Below are positions 16,575 through 24,850 of a stretch of 39,022 bases of DNA, piece after piece. The translations under genes were made by a program, and so were the position numbers. The stretch spans positions 1-39,022 of the forward strand of contig NZ_AJLS01000037.1 of assembly GCF_000307875.1 (NCBI RefSeq), read 5' to 3'. Each line of letters begins with the position of its first letter. The stretch's first letter is position 1. Under the pieces are notes generated by a model that saw only the letters and a list, made by a program, of their open reading frames with translations, was not told the origin of the DNA and ran no database searches. The DNA comes from Neobacillus bataviensis LMG 21833 (GTDB taxonomy: Bacteria > Bacillota > Bacilli > Bacillales > Cytobacillaceae).

Positions 16575-17564
16575 CTATTGAAAGCTAGGGTTGATAACAT
16601 CTTCCACTTTTGGTTCTTCTTTAATGATGTTTTGCTCTTTATAGAACTTAATCGCATTTTCGGCTGATTGATAAATCGATCCTTTGTTGCTTTCTGAACC
16701 AAATAGTTTTTTGTTATCCACATCTGTCAAAAACTTCAAGCCAGTTTCAGTAGCAACAAATTCTTTTTCATCAATCTTTAACCCTTTTGCCATGATTTTA
16801 TCTGCGTCATCTTTATTTTCTTTCCAATAATTCATCGCTTCACCCATCGCCTTAACAAAAGCCTTAACATCTTCAGGACGATTTTTAATGACGTCTTCCT
16901 TAAAACTAATCGTATCGACGATAATTCCTGGTAAATCTTTCGTTGTCAATAATACTTTCCCATTTGCTTCTGATCCTTTTGATAACCACGGTTCCCAAGT
17001 CACCGCTGCATCTACTTTGCCCGCTGCAAAAGCTGCACCGGCATCACCCGCAGACATTGGAACCACTTCCACGTCCTTTTCAGACAATCCACCTTGCTTT
17101 AACGCTGTTAACGCAAGCATATGACTAGTGGACCCTACTTCAAATGCCATCTTTTTTCCTTTTAAATCTTTCACATCATTGATGCCATTTTTAACAAGAA
17201 TCCCGTCTCCGCCATAAGAATCATCTAATAACCAGACAACCTGTACCGGAATTTTAGATGCAGCTAATGAAACCTGTACGTCCAATGCTGTTGCCATCCC
17301 GTCTATTTTCCCACTGGCTAAAGCCTGTTTACGCTCGCCCAATCCTTCCACAATGGAAAGCTCTACATCAATTCCATTCTTTTTGAAAAAGCCTTTTTCT
17401 TTTGCTAAAAATAACGGCCCATAGCCTGTCCAAGTAGGTAGAGTCACCTTTAATGGCTCGGACGACTTTTTATCCTTCGACTCACTCGATGCTTGATCCT
17501 TTCCACAAGCTGTTAACGCGAATAGTAACAATAACGAACAAAACATAATCCCCCATTTTTTCAT
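16575..17564 (-). CDS. ABC transporter substrate-binding lipoprotein, TauA/SsuA/NMT1-like
   Basis: This 329-aa protein starts with a lipoprotein signal peptide whose lipobox LTAC places the acylated cysteine at about residue 20. The mature part has PTWTGYGPLFLAKEKGFFKK, GERKQALASGKIDGMATA and VTWEPWLSKG, the layout of type II binding proteins for small anionic or aromatic ligands. The ATG follows GGGGGATTTATTC. It lies 43 nt after the dehydrogenase gene. Ligand class cannot be told from sequence; sulfonates, taurine-like amines and thiamine precursors are all possible in this family. Confidence 0.9.
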   Translation of the reverse strand: MKKWGIMFCSLLLLFALTACGKDQASSESKDKKSSEPLKVTLPTWTGYGPLFLAKEKGFFKKNGIDVELSIVEGLGERKQALASGKIDGMATALDVQVSLAASKIPVQVVWLLDDSYGGDGILVKNGINDVKDLKGKKMAFEVGSTSHMLALTALKQGGLSEKDVEVVPMSAGDAGAAFAAGKVDAAVTWEPWLSKGSEANGKVLLTTKDLPGIIVDTISFKEDVIKNRPEDVKAFVKAMGEAMNYWKENKDDADKIMAKGLKIDEKEFVATETGLKFLTDVDNKKLFGSESNKGSIYQSAENAIKFYKEQNIIKEEPKVEDVINPSFQ

Positions 17565-17607
17565 GAATAAATCCCCCTATTTTTTCTATTAATTTTTTAT
17601 TTAACCT

Positions 17608-18708
17608 CTATTTAGAAACGACTAACATTCCATTTCCGATTTCGTTGGCCATTTGAACAGCAGATATCACCATAGAAGGAGTTACTGCAAATGGCATATT
17701 CGCCATATCCTCGATGGTTACAGTAATTTCCCCTAGTTCTCTCCATTGATCATCGGTTAATGTGTTAATTCCCATTTGTTTTAAGGTAAAAGGTAAGCCG
17801 ACTTCTTGATAATAACGGATTAACTGTTGTACTTCTTCCACCTCAGCACCTTCCATACAAAGCTGAGCTAAAATCCCAAAGGCAACAATTTCACCATGAT
17901 AGGTTTGGTGAATTTCGGGAAAAATAGTTAAACCTGAGTATATGGCATGTGCTGCAGCGGTTCGGCAATCATCACCGCCATAACCACTTACACTTCCACT
18001 AATTAATATCACCGCGTCAATGAGATCCTCTAATTCTTTTGTCAATGTTTGATTTTGACTTGATGTGACAGCTGCCTGGCCAATATGAAGTAAGGTTTGA
18101 TATAACTGTCCAGCAATCGCAATTGCAGTCTGGTTAATAGCAGTCGGCACTGCCTTTTTAATCGAACATTTCGTTTCAAACCATTTTGCTAGGGTATCCC
18201 CAATTCCAGCAATCAAATATCGAACAGGTGCATGTAAAATAATATGGGAATCAACCAATACTAAATCAGGAGCTTTTGAATCCCGTCCAATTTCTAAGAA
18301 TTCCCCTTCATCACTGTAAAGAATCGTGATTGGGGTTGCTGCTGCACACGTAGCGGCGATAGTTGGTATGGCCACCAGTGGCTTATTCAGCTGATAGGCT
18401 ACTGCTTTAACAGTATCAATTGCCTTGCCCCCTCCTGCAGCTATAAGCAAATCGAAATCTTCTGATTTTAATTGATCTACAAGTCTATCAATATTTGTTT
18501 TTGATGATTCCCCTCCATACCAAAGAGATTTTTGCACCATCATTCCGTGCTCTGACAAACTCTTTCGTAAGGTTTCTTCTATTATTTCTCGACTTGTATT
18601 TCCGCCAATCAATACAGCGTTTTTTCCAAACTTATTTATGTGTAATCCCACATCAGATAATAACCCTGCTTTTCTACTATATTGTGCGGGACCCACTGTG
18701 ACCATCAT
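17608..18708 (-). CDS. iron-containing alcohol dehydrogenase family, GldA-like
   Basis: The 366-aa protein resembles glycerol dehydrogenase. The NAD-binding GGGKAIDTVKA lies near 93, and the metal ligands are present as Asp in GIGDTLAKW (about 170), His in AAAHAIYSG (about 254) and His in TYHGEIVAFG (about 272). It would reduce an aldehyde or ketone, or oxidise an alcohol, with NAD(H). It is the first gene of the operon with the ABC transporter and aminotransferase, behind a strong sigma-A promoter. GldA proper usually sits with dihydroxyacetone kinase, so glycerol is unlikely here. Confidence 0.85.
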   Translation of the reverse strand: MMVTVGPAQYSRKAGLLSDVGLHINKFGKNAVLIGGNTSREIIEETLRKSLSEHGMMVQKSLWYGGESSKTNIDRLVDQLKSEDFDLLIAAGGGKAIDTVKAVAYQLNKPLVAIPTIAATCAAATPITILYSDEGEFLEIGRDSKAPDLVLVDSHIILHAPVRYLIAGIGDTLAKWFETKCSIKKAVPTAINQTAIAIAGQLYQTLLHIGQAAVTSSQNQTLTKELEDLIDAVILISGSVSGYGGDDCRTAAAHAIYSGLTIFPEIHQTYHGEIVAFGILAQLCMEGAEVEEVQQLIRYYQEVGLPFTLKQMGINTLTDDQWRELGEITVTIEDMANMPFAVTPSMVISAVQMANEIGNGMLVVSK

Positions 18709-18757
18709 TCTGAATTCCCCTTTCTCTTAGGTGCATAAATATGAATAATATTCTATT

Positions 18758-18786
18758 AATATAAGTGTTTGTCTATTCTATGTCAA
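18758..18786 (-). promoter_or_regulatory. sigma-A promoter of the gldA-like/ABC operon
   Basis: On the minus strand a consensus TTGACA (18781-18786) is followed after 17 bases by TATATT (18758-18763). The leader would be about 45 nt, too short for a riboswitch. Confidence 0.75.
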
Positions 18787-18874
18787 TATACTATTTGAAA
18801 TTTTCTAACACATCATAATTATACCTTAGCTCAACAATTTTATATTCCCTGGACTTGTTCTTAAATATGGAATG

Positions 18875-19055
18875 GCTCCATCGGCGGATGCCGCGTATCA
18901 GCTTACAATACGGTTCCGATTGTTGCATGCAAGGCATTCAGTGAGTTTATTTCAATAAATCATCTATTGGGGATGTAGCCGAAACAGGAATGATGTTATA
19001 TAGAAAACGGAGAATTGTTGAGCGGATTCATCAATTAGAAGGGCTATTTTCGTAA
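18875..19055 (+). pseudogene. fused remnant of serC and ecsC 3' ends
   Basis: Bases 18875-18950 match serC 11612-11687 without gaps at 71 of 76 positions. Bases 18951-19040 match ecsC 12715-12804 without gaps at 75 of 90 positions, then a different five-codon tail ends in TAA at 19055. The two parts abut at TTTAT, a string found in both parents at that point. The ecsC part still reads as NKSSIGDVAETGMMLYRKRR in one frame, while the serC part reads in another frame and runs into a stop. Most differences in the ecsC part are silent, so it diverged as a working gene before being broken. Confidence 0.85.
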
Positions 19056-19146
19056 ACTTTGTTGTTATAAATCAAAGTCAAGCCATTAAAGATTCATATC
19101 GCGTGTAAAATTACTGTTTTTAATGACATTTAGAACTCTCACCCCA

Positions 19147-19230
19147 TCTATCGGCGAATATGAAGGTTCTATCGGCGAATTTTGACATTCTATCGGCGAA
19201 TATGAAGGTTTTATCAGCGAATCGAAGAAA
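19147..19230. repeat. 21-bp tandem repeat, four units
   Basis: Units of 21 bp begin TCTATCGGCGAAT at 19147, 19168 and 19189, with a diverged fourth at 19210. Units one and three are identical. On the minus strand they would encode a repeating FADRTFI/FADRMSK peptide, but no convincing gene signals go with that frame. The array lies just past the serC/ecsC remnant. Confidence 0.8.
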
Positions 19231-19302
19231 GCAACAAACTTTTAGTAAAGAGCTATTAGAAAACAGGCAGGGGGTTCCAGCTTTCGAAAAATAAACATAC
19301 AA

Positions 19303-19341
19303 AGCTAAAGGCATGTACACATAATTGGTACATGCCTTTTT
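19303..19341. terminator. terminator-like hairpin downstream of the LLM oxidoreductase
   Basis: AAAGGCATGTAC pairs with GTACATGCCTTT around a 9-base loop. The T run is stronger on the plus strand than on the minus strand, so it may work both ways. Confidence 0.65.
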
Positions 19342-19344
19342 GTT

Positions 19345-20346
19345 CTATTCTCCGTCTACAACTTCCTTGAATATTTCATAAGACCGCTTTTGTTTCTCAG
19401 GATCATAAATATAAGAAACTGCCATAAGTTCGTCGACGTTATATTTTTCTTGAAAGCTAATTAATTGTTGCCTGATTGTCTCTTTACTGCCCATCATGGT
19501 CAATCTTGACATCGATGATGCCATATCCTTTTCTGCTGAATTCCAAATTTCATCTAGGTTTTCAACAGGCGGCTGCAGCGGCATTCGTGAATTACGTACC
19601 ACATTTAAGAAAAATTGCTGCATTGATGTCGATAACCATTTAGCCTCTTCATCACTTTCCGCTGCTATTACATTTATACATACCATCATATATGGTTTGT
19701 CTAAGTATTCAGATGGCTGGAAGCGGTCACGGTAGATTGAAATCGCTTCTTCCATGTATCTTGGTGCAAAATGGGAAGCAAAGACATATGGCAGACCTAA
19801 ACTAGCCGCTAAGTAAGCTGAATCGGTAGATGAACCAAGGACATAGATTGGAATATCCATACCAACACCAGGGTAGGCCCTTACATAACTTTGCTGATCT
19901 TCCGGGCCAAAATAGTTGAGTAAGGCCTTAACATCATCTGGAAATGTATAAACAGAATCATTTTTTGAGCGTCTTAAGGCACTTGCCGTCATCATGTCGG
20001 TACCAGGTGCACGGCCGAGACCCAGATCAACACGATTTGGATAAATCGTGGCCATCGTTCCGAATTGTTCGGCCACCACTAATGGGGAGTGGTTAGGAAG
20101 CATGACCCCGCCAGACCCAACACGGATGTGGTTAGTGTGTTCTAATGTATGTTTGATTAAAATTGACGTGGCGGAACTGACAAGTGTAGGGCTATTATGA
20201 TGTTCTGCAATCCAGTATCGCTGATAGCCCATTTTTTCGACTGCTTGCGCAAGATCCACCATGGCATCAATTGCTTGTTTCGGTCCCTGTCCCTTGCGGA
20301 TTGGGGCTAGATTTAAAACTGATACAGGTATTTGAATAGTTGCCAT
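19345..20346 (-). CDS. LLM-class flavin-dependent oxidoreductase
   Basis: The 333-aa protein is a luciferase-like monooxygenase family member, an FMN-using TIM barrel. YWIAEHHN near 46, the [20 protein letters not shown] segment near 80 and DLGLGRAPG near 108 are hallmarks of the group that includes B. subtilis YwcH/YtmO-like proteins. Substrates are mostly unknown. The ATG at 20344-20346 follows AGAAAGGA; an upstream TTG in frame is less likely. It stands alone. Confidence 0.88.
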   Translation of the reverse strand: MATIQIPVSVLNLAPIRKGQGPKQAIDAMVDLAQAVEKMGYQRYWIAEHHNSPTLVSSATSILIKHTLEHTNHIRVGSGGVMLPNHSPLVVAEQFGTMATIYPNRVDLGLGRAPGTDMMTASALRRSKNDSVYTFPDDVKALLNYFGPEDQQSYVRAYPGVGMDIPIYVLGSSTDSAYLAASLGLPYVFASHFAPRYMEEAISIYRDRFQPSEYLDKPYMMVCINVIAAESDEEAKWLSTSMQQFFLNVVRNSRMPLQPPVENLDEIWNSAEKDMASSMSRLTMMGSKETIRQQLISFQEKYNVDELMAVSYIYDPEKQKRSYEIFKEVVDGE

Positions 20347-20461
20347 AATCAATTGGTCCTTTCTTTAAGAGATACACTCTTATCATACCAATTGGAATAC
20401 AGGAATAAAACTTAAATGCCTATATACACTCCCCCTCTTTCTATAAAAAGCTTTTTCCTAT

Positions 20462-20608
20462 TTAACCTTTATTTTTTTTTGATTGCTGGATAGGTACGTG
20501 TTTTGGCCGTTCTGGGTAATTTCCCTTTCCCGCATCATCGGGGCCAGTCAGGGTATTCCTTTGATCCAAAACCCTGCCTGAATACTCAATTGGGTTTTTA
20601 TCGGTCAT
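20462..20608 (-). CDS. 48-aa hydrophilic protein, unknown
   Basis: The frame begins MTDKNPIEYSGRVLDQRNTL and ends QQSKKNKG, with no hydrophobic stretch, many Asn, Asp, Lys and Pro residues, and a GPDDAGKGNYPERP middle. TTTGGAGGCAAAATC gives the ATG an excellent ribosome site. It lies 28 nt after a second tiny gene, probably in one transcript. The composition recalls small spore proteins, but I do not recognise the family. Confidence 0.6.
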   Translation of the reverse strand: MTDKNPIEYSGRVLDQRNTLTGPDDAGKGNYPERPKHVPIQQSKKNKG

Positions 20609-20636
20609 GATTTTGCCTCCAAATAATTGAATTTGC

Positions 20637-20771
20637 TTATTTTTTCTTTCCTTGATTTTTCATCCGTATTTCGGCTTCACTCATTAGTATGTTGCTTCTA
20701 GGTTTACTATGTTGTAGTGCTTTTTTTAATTCTACTGAGGCATCATCATCAGTGTTATATCGCTGATCCAT
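20637..20771 (-). CDS. 44-aa hydrophilic protein, unknown
   Basis: The frame begins MDQRYNTDDDASVELKKALQ and ends RMKNQGKKK, highly charged and probably helical (SVELKKALQHSK, then SEAEIRMKNQ). GGAAGGGGAACA gives the ATG a good ribosome site. It is the first of two small genes on the same strand. No family is recognised. Confidence 0.55.
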   Translation of the reverse strand: MDQRYNTDDDASVELKKALQHSKPRSNILMSEAEIRMKNQGKKK

Positions 20772-20918
20772 TCATTGTTCCCCTTCCATGACTGTATCTG
20801 AAGTTTCGATCCAATTTAGTATTGATATCTTTCTGATTATTTATGTTGCCCATGCAAATATAGGATAATGATTTTTATAAAAAGTTTATTAATTTTGTGA
20901 AAATAACTATTGAAACCT

Positions 20919-20947
20919 TTGACATACTAATAAAAATAAGGTAAATT
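20919..20947 (+). promoter_or_regulatory. sigma-A promoter of guaC
   Basis: TTGACA (20919-20924) and TAAATT (20942-20947) are spaced by 17 bases. Transcription should start near 20954, just before the PurR-type boxes. Confidence 0.7.
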
Positions 20948-20956
20948 AGCAAATGT

Positions 20957-20995
20957 ACGAACAATAAATAAGTTATTTTATTTTAATATTCGTGT
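20957..20995 (+). promoter_or_regulatory. PurR operator (two PurBoxes) of guaC
   Basis: ACGAACAAT (20957-20965) and the inverted ATATTCGTGT (20986-20995) resemble the paired PurBoxes bound by Bacillus PurR. B. subtilis guaC belongs to the PurR regulon. The boxes fall just past the predicted transcription start, so binding should repress. Confidence 0.65.
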
Positions 20996-21010
20996 TTAGG
21001 GGTGCAATTC

Positions 21011-21994
21011 ATGGAAAATGTATTTGATTACGAAGATATTCAATTGGTTCCTGCAAAATGTATAGTAAATAGCCGATCTGAGTGTGATACATCTGTAACA
21101 TTAGGTGGTCGTACCTTCAAGCTGCCTGTGGTACCTGCCAATATGCAAACAATTATAGATGAAAAGCTTTCTATAACCTTAGCGGAAAATGGCTACTTTT
21201 ATGTCATGCATCGTTTTGAACCAGAGAAGCGACTCTCTTTTATTAAAGATATGAAATCACGTGGTTTGTATGCCTCAATTAGTGTGGGTGTCAAAGAGGA
21301 AGAATATCAATTCATTCAACAACTAGCGGAGGAACAGCTTACTCCAGAATACATTACAATCGATATCGCGCATGGTCATTCTAATGCTGTGATCGAGATG
21401 ATTAAGCACATTAAGAAACTTTTACCGGAAAGCTTTGTCATTGCCGGAAATGTTGGAACTCCAGAAGCCGTAAGAGAATTGGAACATGCCGGTGCGGATG
21501 CGACAAAAGTTGGGATTGGACCAGGAAAAGTTTGTATTACAAAGATAAAAACTGGATTTGGCACAGGCGGCTGGCAATTAGCAGCATTGCGTTGGTGTGC
21601 AAAGGCAGCTAGCAAGCCAGTTATTGCCGACGGTGGTATTCGGACACATGGTGATATTGCTAAATCAGTCAGATTTGGTGCAAGGATGGTCATGATTGGT
21701 TCGTTATTTGCCGGCCATGAGGAATCTCCTGGTGAAACCGTTGAGAAAGATGGCAAGCTCTTTAAAGAATACTTTGGTTCCGCATCAGAATTTCAAAAAG
21801 GCGAAAAGAAAAATGTTGAAGGCAAGAAAATGTATGTCGAATACAGGGGTTCTTTAAAAGATACGTTAATCGAAATGGAACAAGATCTTCAATCCTCCAT
21901 TTCCTATTCTGGCGGAAACAAGTTAGAAGCAATCCGCAATGTAGATTATGTCGTTGTGAAAAATTCCATTTTTAATGGCGATAAAATCTACTAA
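21011..21994 (+). CDS. guaC: GMP reductase
   Basis: GuaC converts GMP to IMP with NADPH, recycling guanine nucleotides. The 327-aa protein is nearly colinear with B. subtilis GuaC, starting [20 protein letters not shown]. The catalytic cysteine is Cys175 in GPGKVCITK, and [16 protein letters not shown] binds the phosphate. A GTG three codons upstream is in frame, but the ATG at 21011 matches the family start and follows AGGGGTG. It is monocistronic, under PurR-type boxes, with its own terminator. Confidence 0.97.
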   Translation: MENVFDYEDIQLVPAKCIVNSRSECDTSVTLGGRTFKLPVVPANMQTIIDEKLSITLAENGYFYVMHRFEPEKRLSFIKDMKSRGLYASISVGVKEEEYQFIQQLAEEQLTPEYITIDIAHGHSNAVIEMIKHIKKLLPESFVIAGNVGTPEAVRELEHAGADATKVGIGPGKVCITKIKTGFGTGGWQLAALRWCAKAASKPVIADGGIRTHGDIAKSVRFGARMVMIGSLFAGHEESPGETVEKDGKLFKEYFGSASEFQKGEKKNVEGKKMYVEYRGSLKDTLIEMEQDLQSSISYSGGNKLEAIRNVDYVVVKNSIFNGDKIY

Positions 21995-22022
21995 ATTGTT
22001 CTTCAATAGCTAACCGCAACAC

Positions 22023-22066
22023 AAATAGGGAATGAAATCGCAATGATTTTCATTCCCTATTTTTTA
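22023..22066 (+). terminator. terminator of guaC
   Basis: AATAGGGAATGAAA pairs with TTTCATTCCCTATT, followed by TTTTTA. It can also serve the convergent mntH gene. Confidence 0.85.
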
Positions 22067-22102
22067 TTAGTAAATGAGCACCCGTTAATTCGGACAATCT
22101 TT

Positions 22103-23467
22103 TTACCCTAACTCTTGACCAGTAACAATAATATAGCCAATTAAGAATATATTCAAAACAACTATGACAACGGTACAAAGCCAAGCTAATATTTTTACTG
22201 GCAATGTATTAGCAAATTCGCCCATTTTCTTTTTATCGCTTGTAAATAAGACTAAAGGGATTACGGCAAATGGGAGTGCGAGACTTAAAACCACTTGGCT
22301 CCACAACAGTAGTTCACCAGTACCTTTAGACCCTGCTATCCATGTCACAATAAAGGCAGGGATGACTGCTAATAAACGAGTAATTAAACGGCGAAGCCAC
22401 GGTGAAATTCGTATATGAATAAATCCTTCCATGACGATTTGACCGCTAATTGTTCCAGTAATCGTCGCATTTTGCCCTGAGGCAAGTAAGGCAACCGCAA
22501 ATAAAGTACTCGCAATTCCTACACCCAAAGTTGGACTTAATAATGCATAGGCCGCTTCAATTTCAGACACATCCAAATTTGTACCATAAAAAGCTGCTGC
22601 TCCAAGGATTAAAATAGCGGAATTGATGAAAAAAGCACCCGTTAAAGAAAATGTGGAATCAATTAATGAAAATTTAATTGCCTCTCTTTTTCCTTCAATC
22701 GTTCTTTTATATTGTCTAGTTTGAACAATAGAGGAATGCAAATATAAATTATGCGGCATCACCGTTGCCCCTAATATCCCTAGAGAGATAAAAAGCATGC
22801 TTGGATTTGTGACAATTTCCATTTGTGGAACGAATCCGCCAAACAATGCTGAAATTTCCGGCTTTGATACAATCACTTCAAAGGCAAATACGACAAAAAT
22901 AGTAACCATTAAGACAATCACAATCGATTCAATAATCCGAAAGCTTTTCTTTTGTAAGTAAAGTAGCAGCAACACATCCAATGTAGTGATGGCAATTCCT
23001 AATAATAAAGGAATTCCGAATAATAAATTTAACGCTATGGCTGAACCGATGACCTCTGCTAAATCGGTAGCAATAATGGCAAGTTCGGTTAGTATCCAGA
23101 GAAAAAAGCCCGTTTTCTTTCCCGTTGCATCCCTTGTTGCTTGTGCAAGATCCCTTCCAGTTACTATTCCAAGTTTTGATGCCAACGCCTGAAGCAGCAT
23201 CGCAACTAAATTAGAAAGAAGTATGACAATCAATAATGTATACCCGAATCTTGCACCACCTGCAATGGATGTCGCCCAGTTTCCTGGATCCACGTATCCA
23301 ACCGCCACTAAGGATCCAGGACCGGCAAATGCCAAAAGCTTTCGCCAAAAGCCACCCTTAGCTGGAACACTAACTGTATTATTTACCTCTTCTAAACTCA
23401 CACTAGAGCTTTTATTTAGCCAACCCTGCTCTTCTTTTCCTTGCTTTGTTTGAGCTTGAATACTCAT
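22103..23467 (-). CDS. mntH: Nramp-family manganese transporter
   Basis: MntH imports Mn(II) with protons. The 454-aa membrane protein has 11 or so helices; helix 1 carries DPGNWATS and helix 6 carries MPHNLYLHS, the two metal-binding motifs of Nramp carriers. The hydrophilic N-terminus of about 40 residues is a little longer than usual. The ATG follows GGGGGGATAA. A MntR-like box lies about 40 nt upstream, so repression by manganese is expected. Confidence 0.94.
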   Translation of the reverse strand: MSIQAQTKQGKEEQGWLNKSSSVSLEEVNNTVSVPAKGGFWRKLLAFAGPGSLVAVGYVDPGNWATSIAGGARFGYTLLIVILLSNLVAMLLQALASKLGIVTGRDLAQATRDATGKKTGFFLWILTELAIIATDLAEVIGSAIALNLLFGIPLLLGIAITTLDVLLLLYLQKKSFRIIESIVIVLMVTIFVVFAFEVIVSKPEISALFGGFVPQMEIVTNPSMLFISLGILGATVMPHNLYLHSSIVQTRQYKRTIEGKREAIKFSLIDSTFSLTGAFFINSAILILGAAAFYGTNLDVSEIEAAYALLSPTLGVGIASTLFAVALLASGQNATITGTISGQIVMEGFIHIRISPWLRRLITRLLAVIPAFIVTWIAGSKGTGELLLWSQVVLSLALPFAVIPLVLFTSDKKKMGEFANTLPVKILAWLCTVVIVVLNIFLIGYIIVTGQELG

Positions 23468-23505
23468 TATTTATCCCCCCAAAAAACTGGCTCCTAGTTA
23501 AAATA

Positions 23506-23520
23506 TTTTCCTTAGTGCAA
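23506..23520 (-). promoter_or_regulatory. MntR-type operator of mntH
   Basis: On the minus strand TTGCACTAAGGAAAA fits the MntR pattern TTGCnnnARGGAAA seen at Bacillus mntH and mntA. It lies 38 bp upstream of the mntH start codon. Confidence 0.6.
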
Positions 23521-23650
23521 CTTTTTAAGTAATGATTTCCACTCATTTATATATATGCAAGCATCGTACCATGGTTTCTTGTACTTGTAAATATTTTTTG
23601 CTTATAGGCAACTTTTTGTTAAGCAAGAAACATTTCAAATAAAAAAGCGC

Positions 23651-23687
23651 CAGGCACCATCCATGGTTTTGGACGATGCCTGACACT
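23651..23687. repeat. imperfect palindrome with CCTGACAC motif
   Basis: CAGGCACCATCCA and TGGACGATGCCTG form a 13-bp stem with two mismatches, followed by ACAC. It lies 13 nt past the thioredoxin stop. No T run follows on the minus strand, so it is not a typical terminator. The core matches GGTGCCTGACACC at 38613. Confidence 0.55.
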
Positions 23688-23699
23688 ATCAGGTAGTAA

Positions 23700-24014
23700 T
23701 TAAAGATTTTTTAAGAATTCATTAACTTGATCCTGTGTTTTTGCGTTGGCACTATGTAAATGAGCCAATTTTTCTCCATTCTTAAAAACCAATAAAGAAG
23801 GAATTCCCATCACATTTTGTTCTTCAGAAATCTCCGGAAATTCATCGCGGTCAATTTTGATCCATTGTTTGTCTGGATTCTCTTCGATTACTTCATCTAT
23901 GAACATCGCTAACCGTTTGCAGTCAGGACACCATGTAGTAGTAAAAATTCCCACAGTTAGTTCATCTTTTGCGATTTGCCCACGGTATTCTTGCTCAGTT
24001 TTTACTTCTTTCAT
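23700..24014 (-). CDS. thioredoxin-like protein, YdbP type
   Basis: The 104-aa cytoplasmic protein has the thioredoxin fold with active site WCPDC (Cys29 and Cys32) and the cis-proline Pro72 in GIPSLL. The CPDC sequence, in place of CGPC, groups it with YdbP-like proteins rather than TrxA. It would reduce disulfides or act in redox signalling; partners are unknown. The ATG follows AGGGGAGACAGAAC. No operon partner is seen. Confidence 0.85.
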   Translation of the reverse strand: MKEVKTEQEYRGQIAKDELTVGIFTTTWCPDCKRLAMFIDEVIEENPDKQWIKIDRDEFPEISEEQNVMGIPSLLVFKNGEKLAHLHSANAKTQDQVNEFLKNL

Positions 24015-24233
24015 GTTCTGTCTCCCCTAATTCATTGTTAGTATAATACTTATCTTAGATTAAAATCATTTTTGTTAGAAATCAAGGAATAAACTTTTTC
24101 TTTTTTTTCGGTCAAAGCGATTAATAATATTATCCACTTCGTAAACTTTTTCAACCATTTTTTAAAAATAATTTTGACAAATTTGTGAACACTATGAATA
24201 ATAGTAGTATAAGGAGATTTGGAGGAGGTCGTT

Positions 24234-24500
24234 ATGGTGAATTCACGCATGAAAATTTTAAACGCAACAAAATGGGCTGGCGGTATTACATTAGTGACAG
24301 GTATAATGATCTTTTTATACGGAGTTGTAAGCGGATTCATCCCGGTTGTGGGTATTGGTGTCGGAACCATTGTAGGTGCGGTTATCTTCTTTCTTATGGG
24401 AGTGTTTTTTATCGCTACAGAGGAGATGGTTGAAAACACTGTTAAGGGAATTGAAATTACGCCGAACAAAAATAGGAATGGATTGTATTTAGTTAAATGA
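24234..24500 (+). CDS. 88-aa membrane protein, unknown
   Basis: This small protein has two membrane helices, about residues 13-33 and 37-60, rich in Gly, Val and Ile, and a polar C-terminal tail. The ATG at 24234 follows GGAGGAGG by 5 bases, which is a better start than an in-frame TTG five codons upstream. I see no motif and do not recognise the family. It is convergent with qoxD, with a shared terminator. Confidence 0.65.
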   Translation: MVNSRMKILNATKWAGGITLVTGIMIFLYGVVSGFIPVVGIGVGTIVGAVIFFLMGVFFIATEEMVENTVKGIEITPNKNRNGLYLVK

Positions 24501-24521
24501 TTATATTAATACTTATATAAA

Positions 24522-24560
24522 ATGAAGAAAGAGAGCATCTAAAGACGCTCTCTTTCTTCA
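24522..24560. terminator. bidirectional terminator between the 88-aa gene and qoxD
   Basis: GAAAGAGAGC and GCTCTCTTTC pair around a 10-base loop, flanked by short A and T tracts, between two convergent genes. Confidence 0.75.
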
Positions 24561-24567
24561 TTATATT

Positions 24568-24849
24568 TTACATATCCCAAAGGAAAATGAGTAACGTACC
24601 AAACACGGTTATTAATGCCATGGCAATCATAAAACCTATTTTACCGTAAATCGTCCATTTATCTCCCGTTTCACCTGCATGCATAAACACAACAAGCTGA
24701 AGAAGTGCTTGAACAAAAGCAGTAACAATCAGGACAATCATTCCTTGTGCAAATGACAGGTGAAGGAAATAAACTGCAAGGGCAGCTGCCGTTAAAACTA
24801 AGGAAAAGGCAAAACCCATTATTTGTTTACGCGGAAATAATTCGCTCAT
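24568..24849 (-). CDS. qoxD: menaquinol oxidase (aa3-600) subunit IV
   Basis: The 93-aa subunit has three membrane helices and ends the qox operon. VVFMHAGETGDKWTIY, between helices 2 and 3, is typical of the subunit IV family. It is shorter than B. subtilis QoxD (about 124 aa), mainly at the ends. Its gene starts 1 nt after the qoxC stop. It helps assembly of the oxidase rather than catalysis. Confidence 0.9.
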   Translation of the reverse strand: MSELFPRKQIMGFAFSLVLTAAALAVYFLHLSFAQGMIVLIVTAFVQALLQLVVFMHAGETGDKWTIYGKIGFMIAMALITVFGTLLIFLWDM

Positions 24850-24850
24850 C

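Noticed and set aside
18709..18780. Riboswitch ahead of the ABC operon
   Set aside because: The predicted leader is only about 45 nt and has no stable fold.
19147..19230. CRISPR-like array
   Set aside because: Units are contiguous, with no spacers, and no cas genes are present.
19120..19320. Open frame on the minus strand with repeated FADR peptides
   Set aside because: It is just a translation of the 21-bp tandem repeat, without a ribosome site or protein-like flanks.
24050..24469. 139-codon minus-strand frame opposite the 88-aa membrane gene
   Set aside because: The plus-strand gene has a strong GGAGGAGG site and membrane helices; the minus frame is low-complexity Thr/Ile/Lys sequence.
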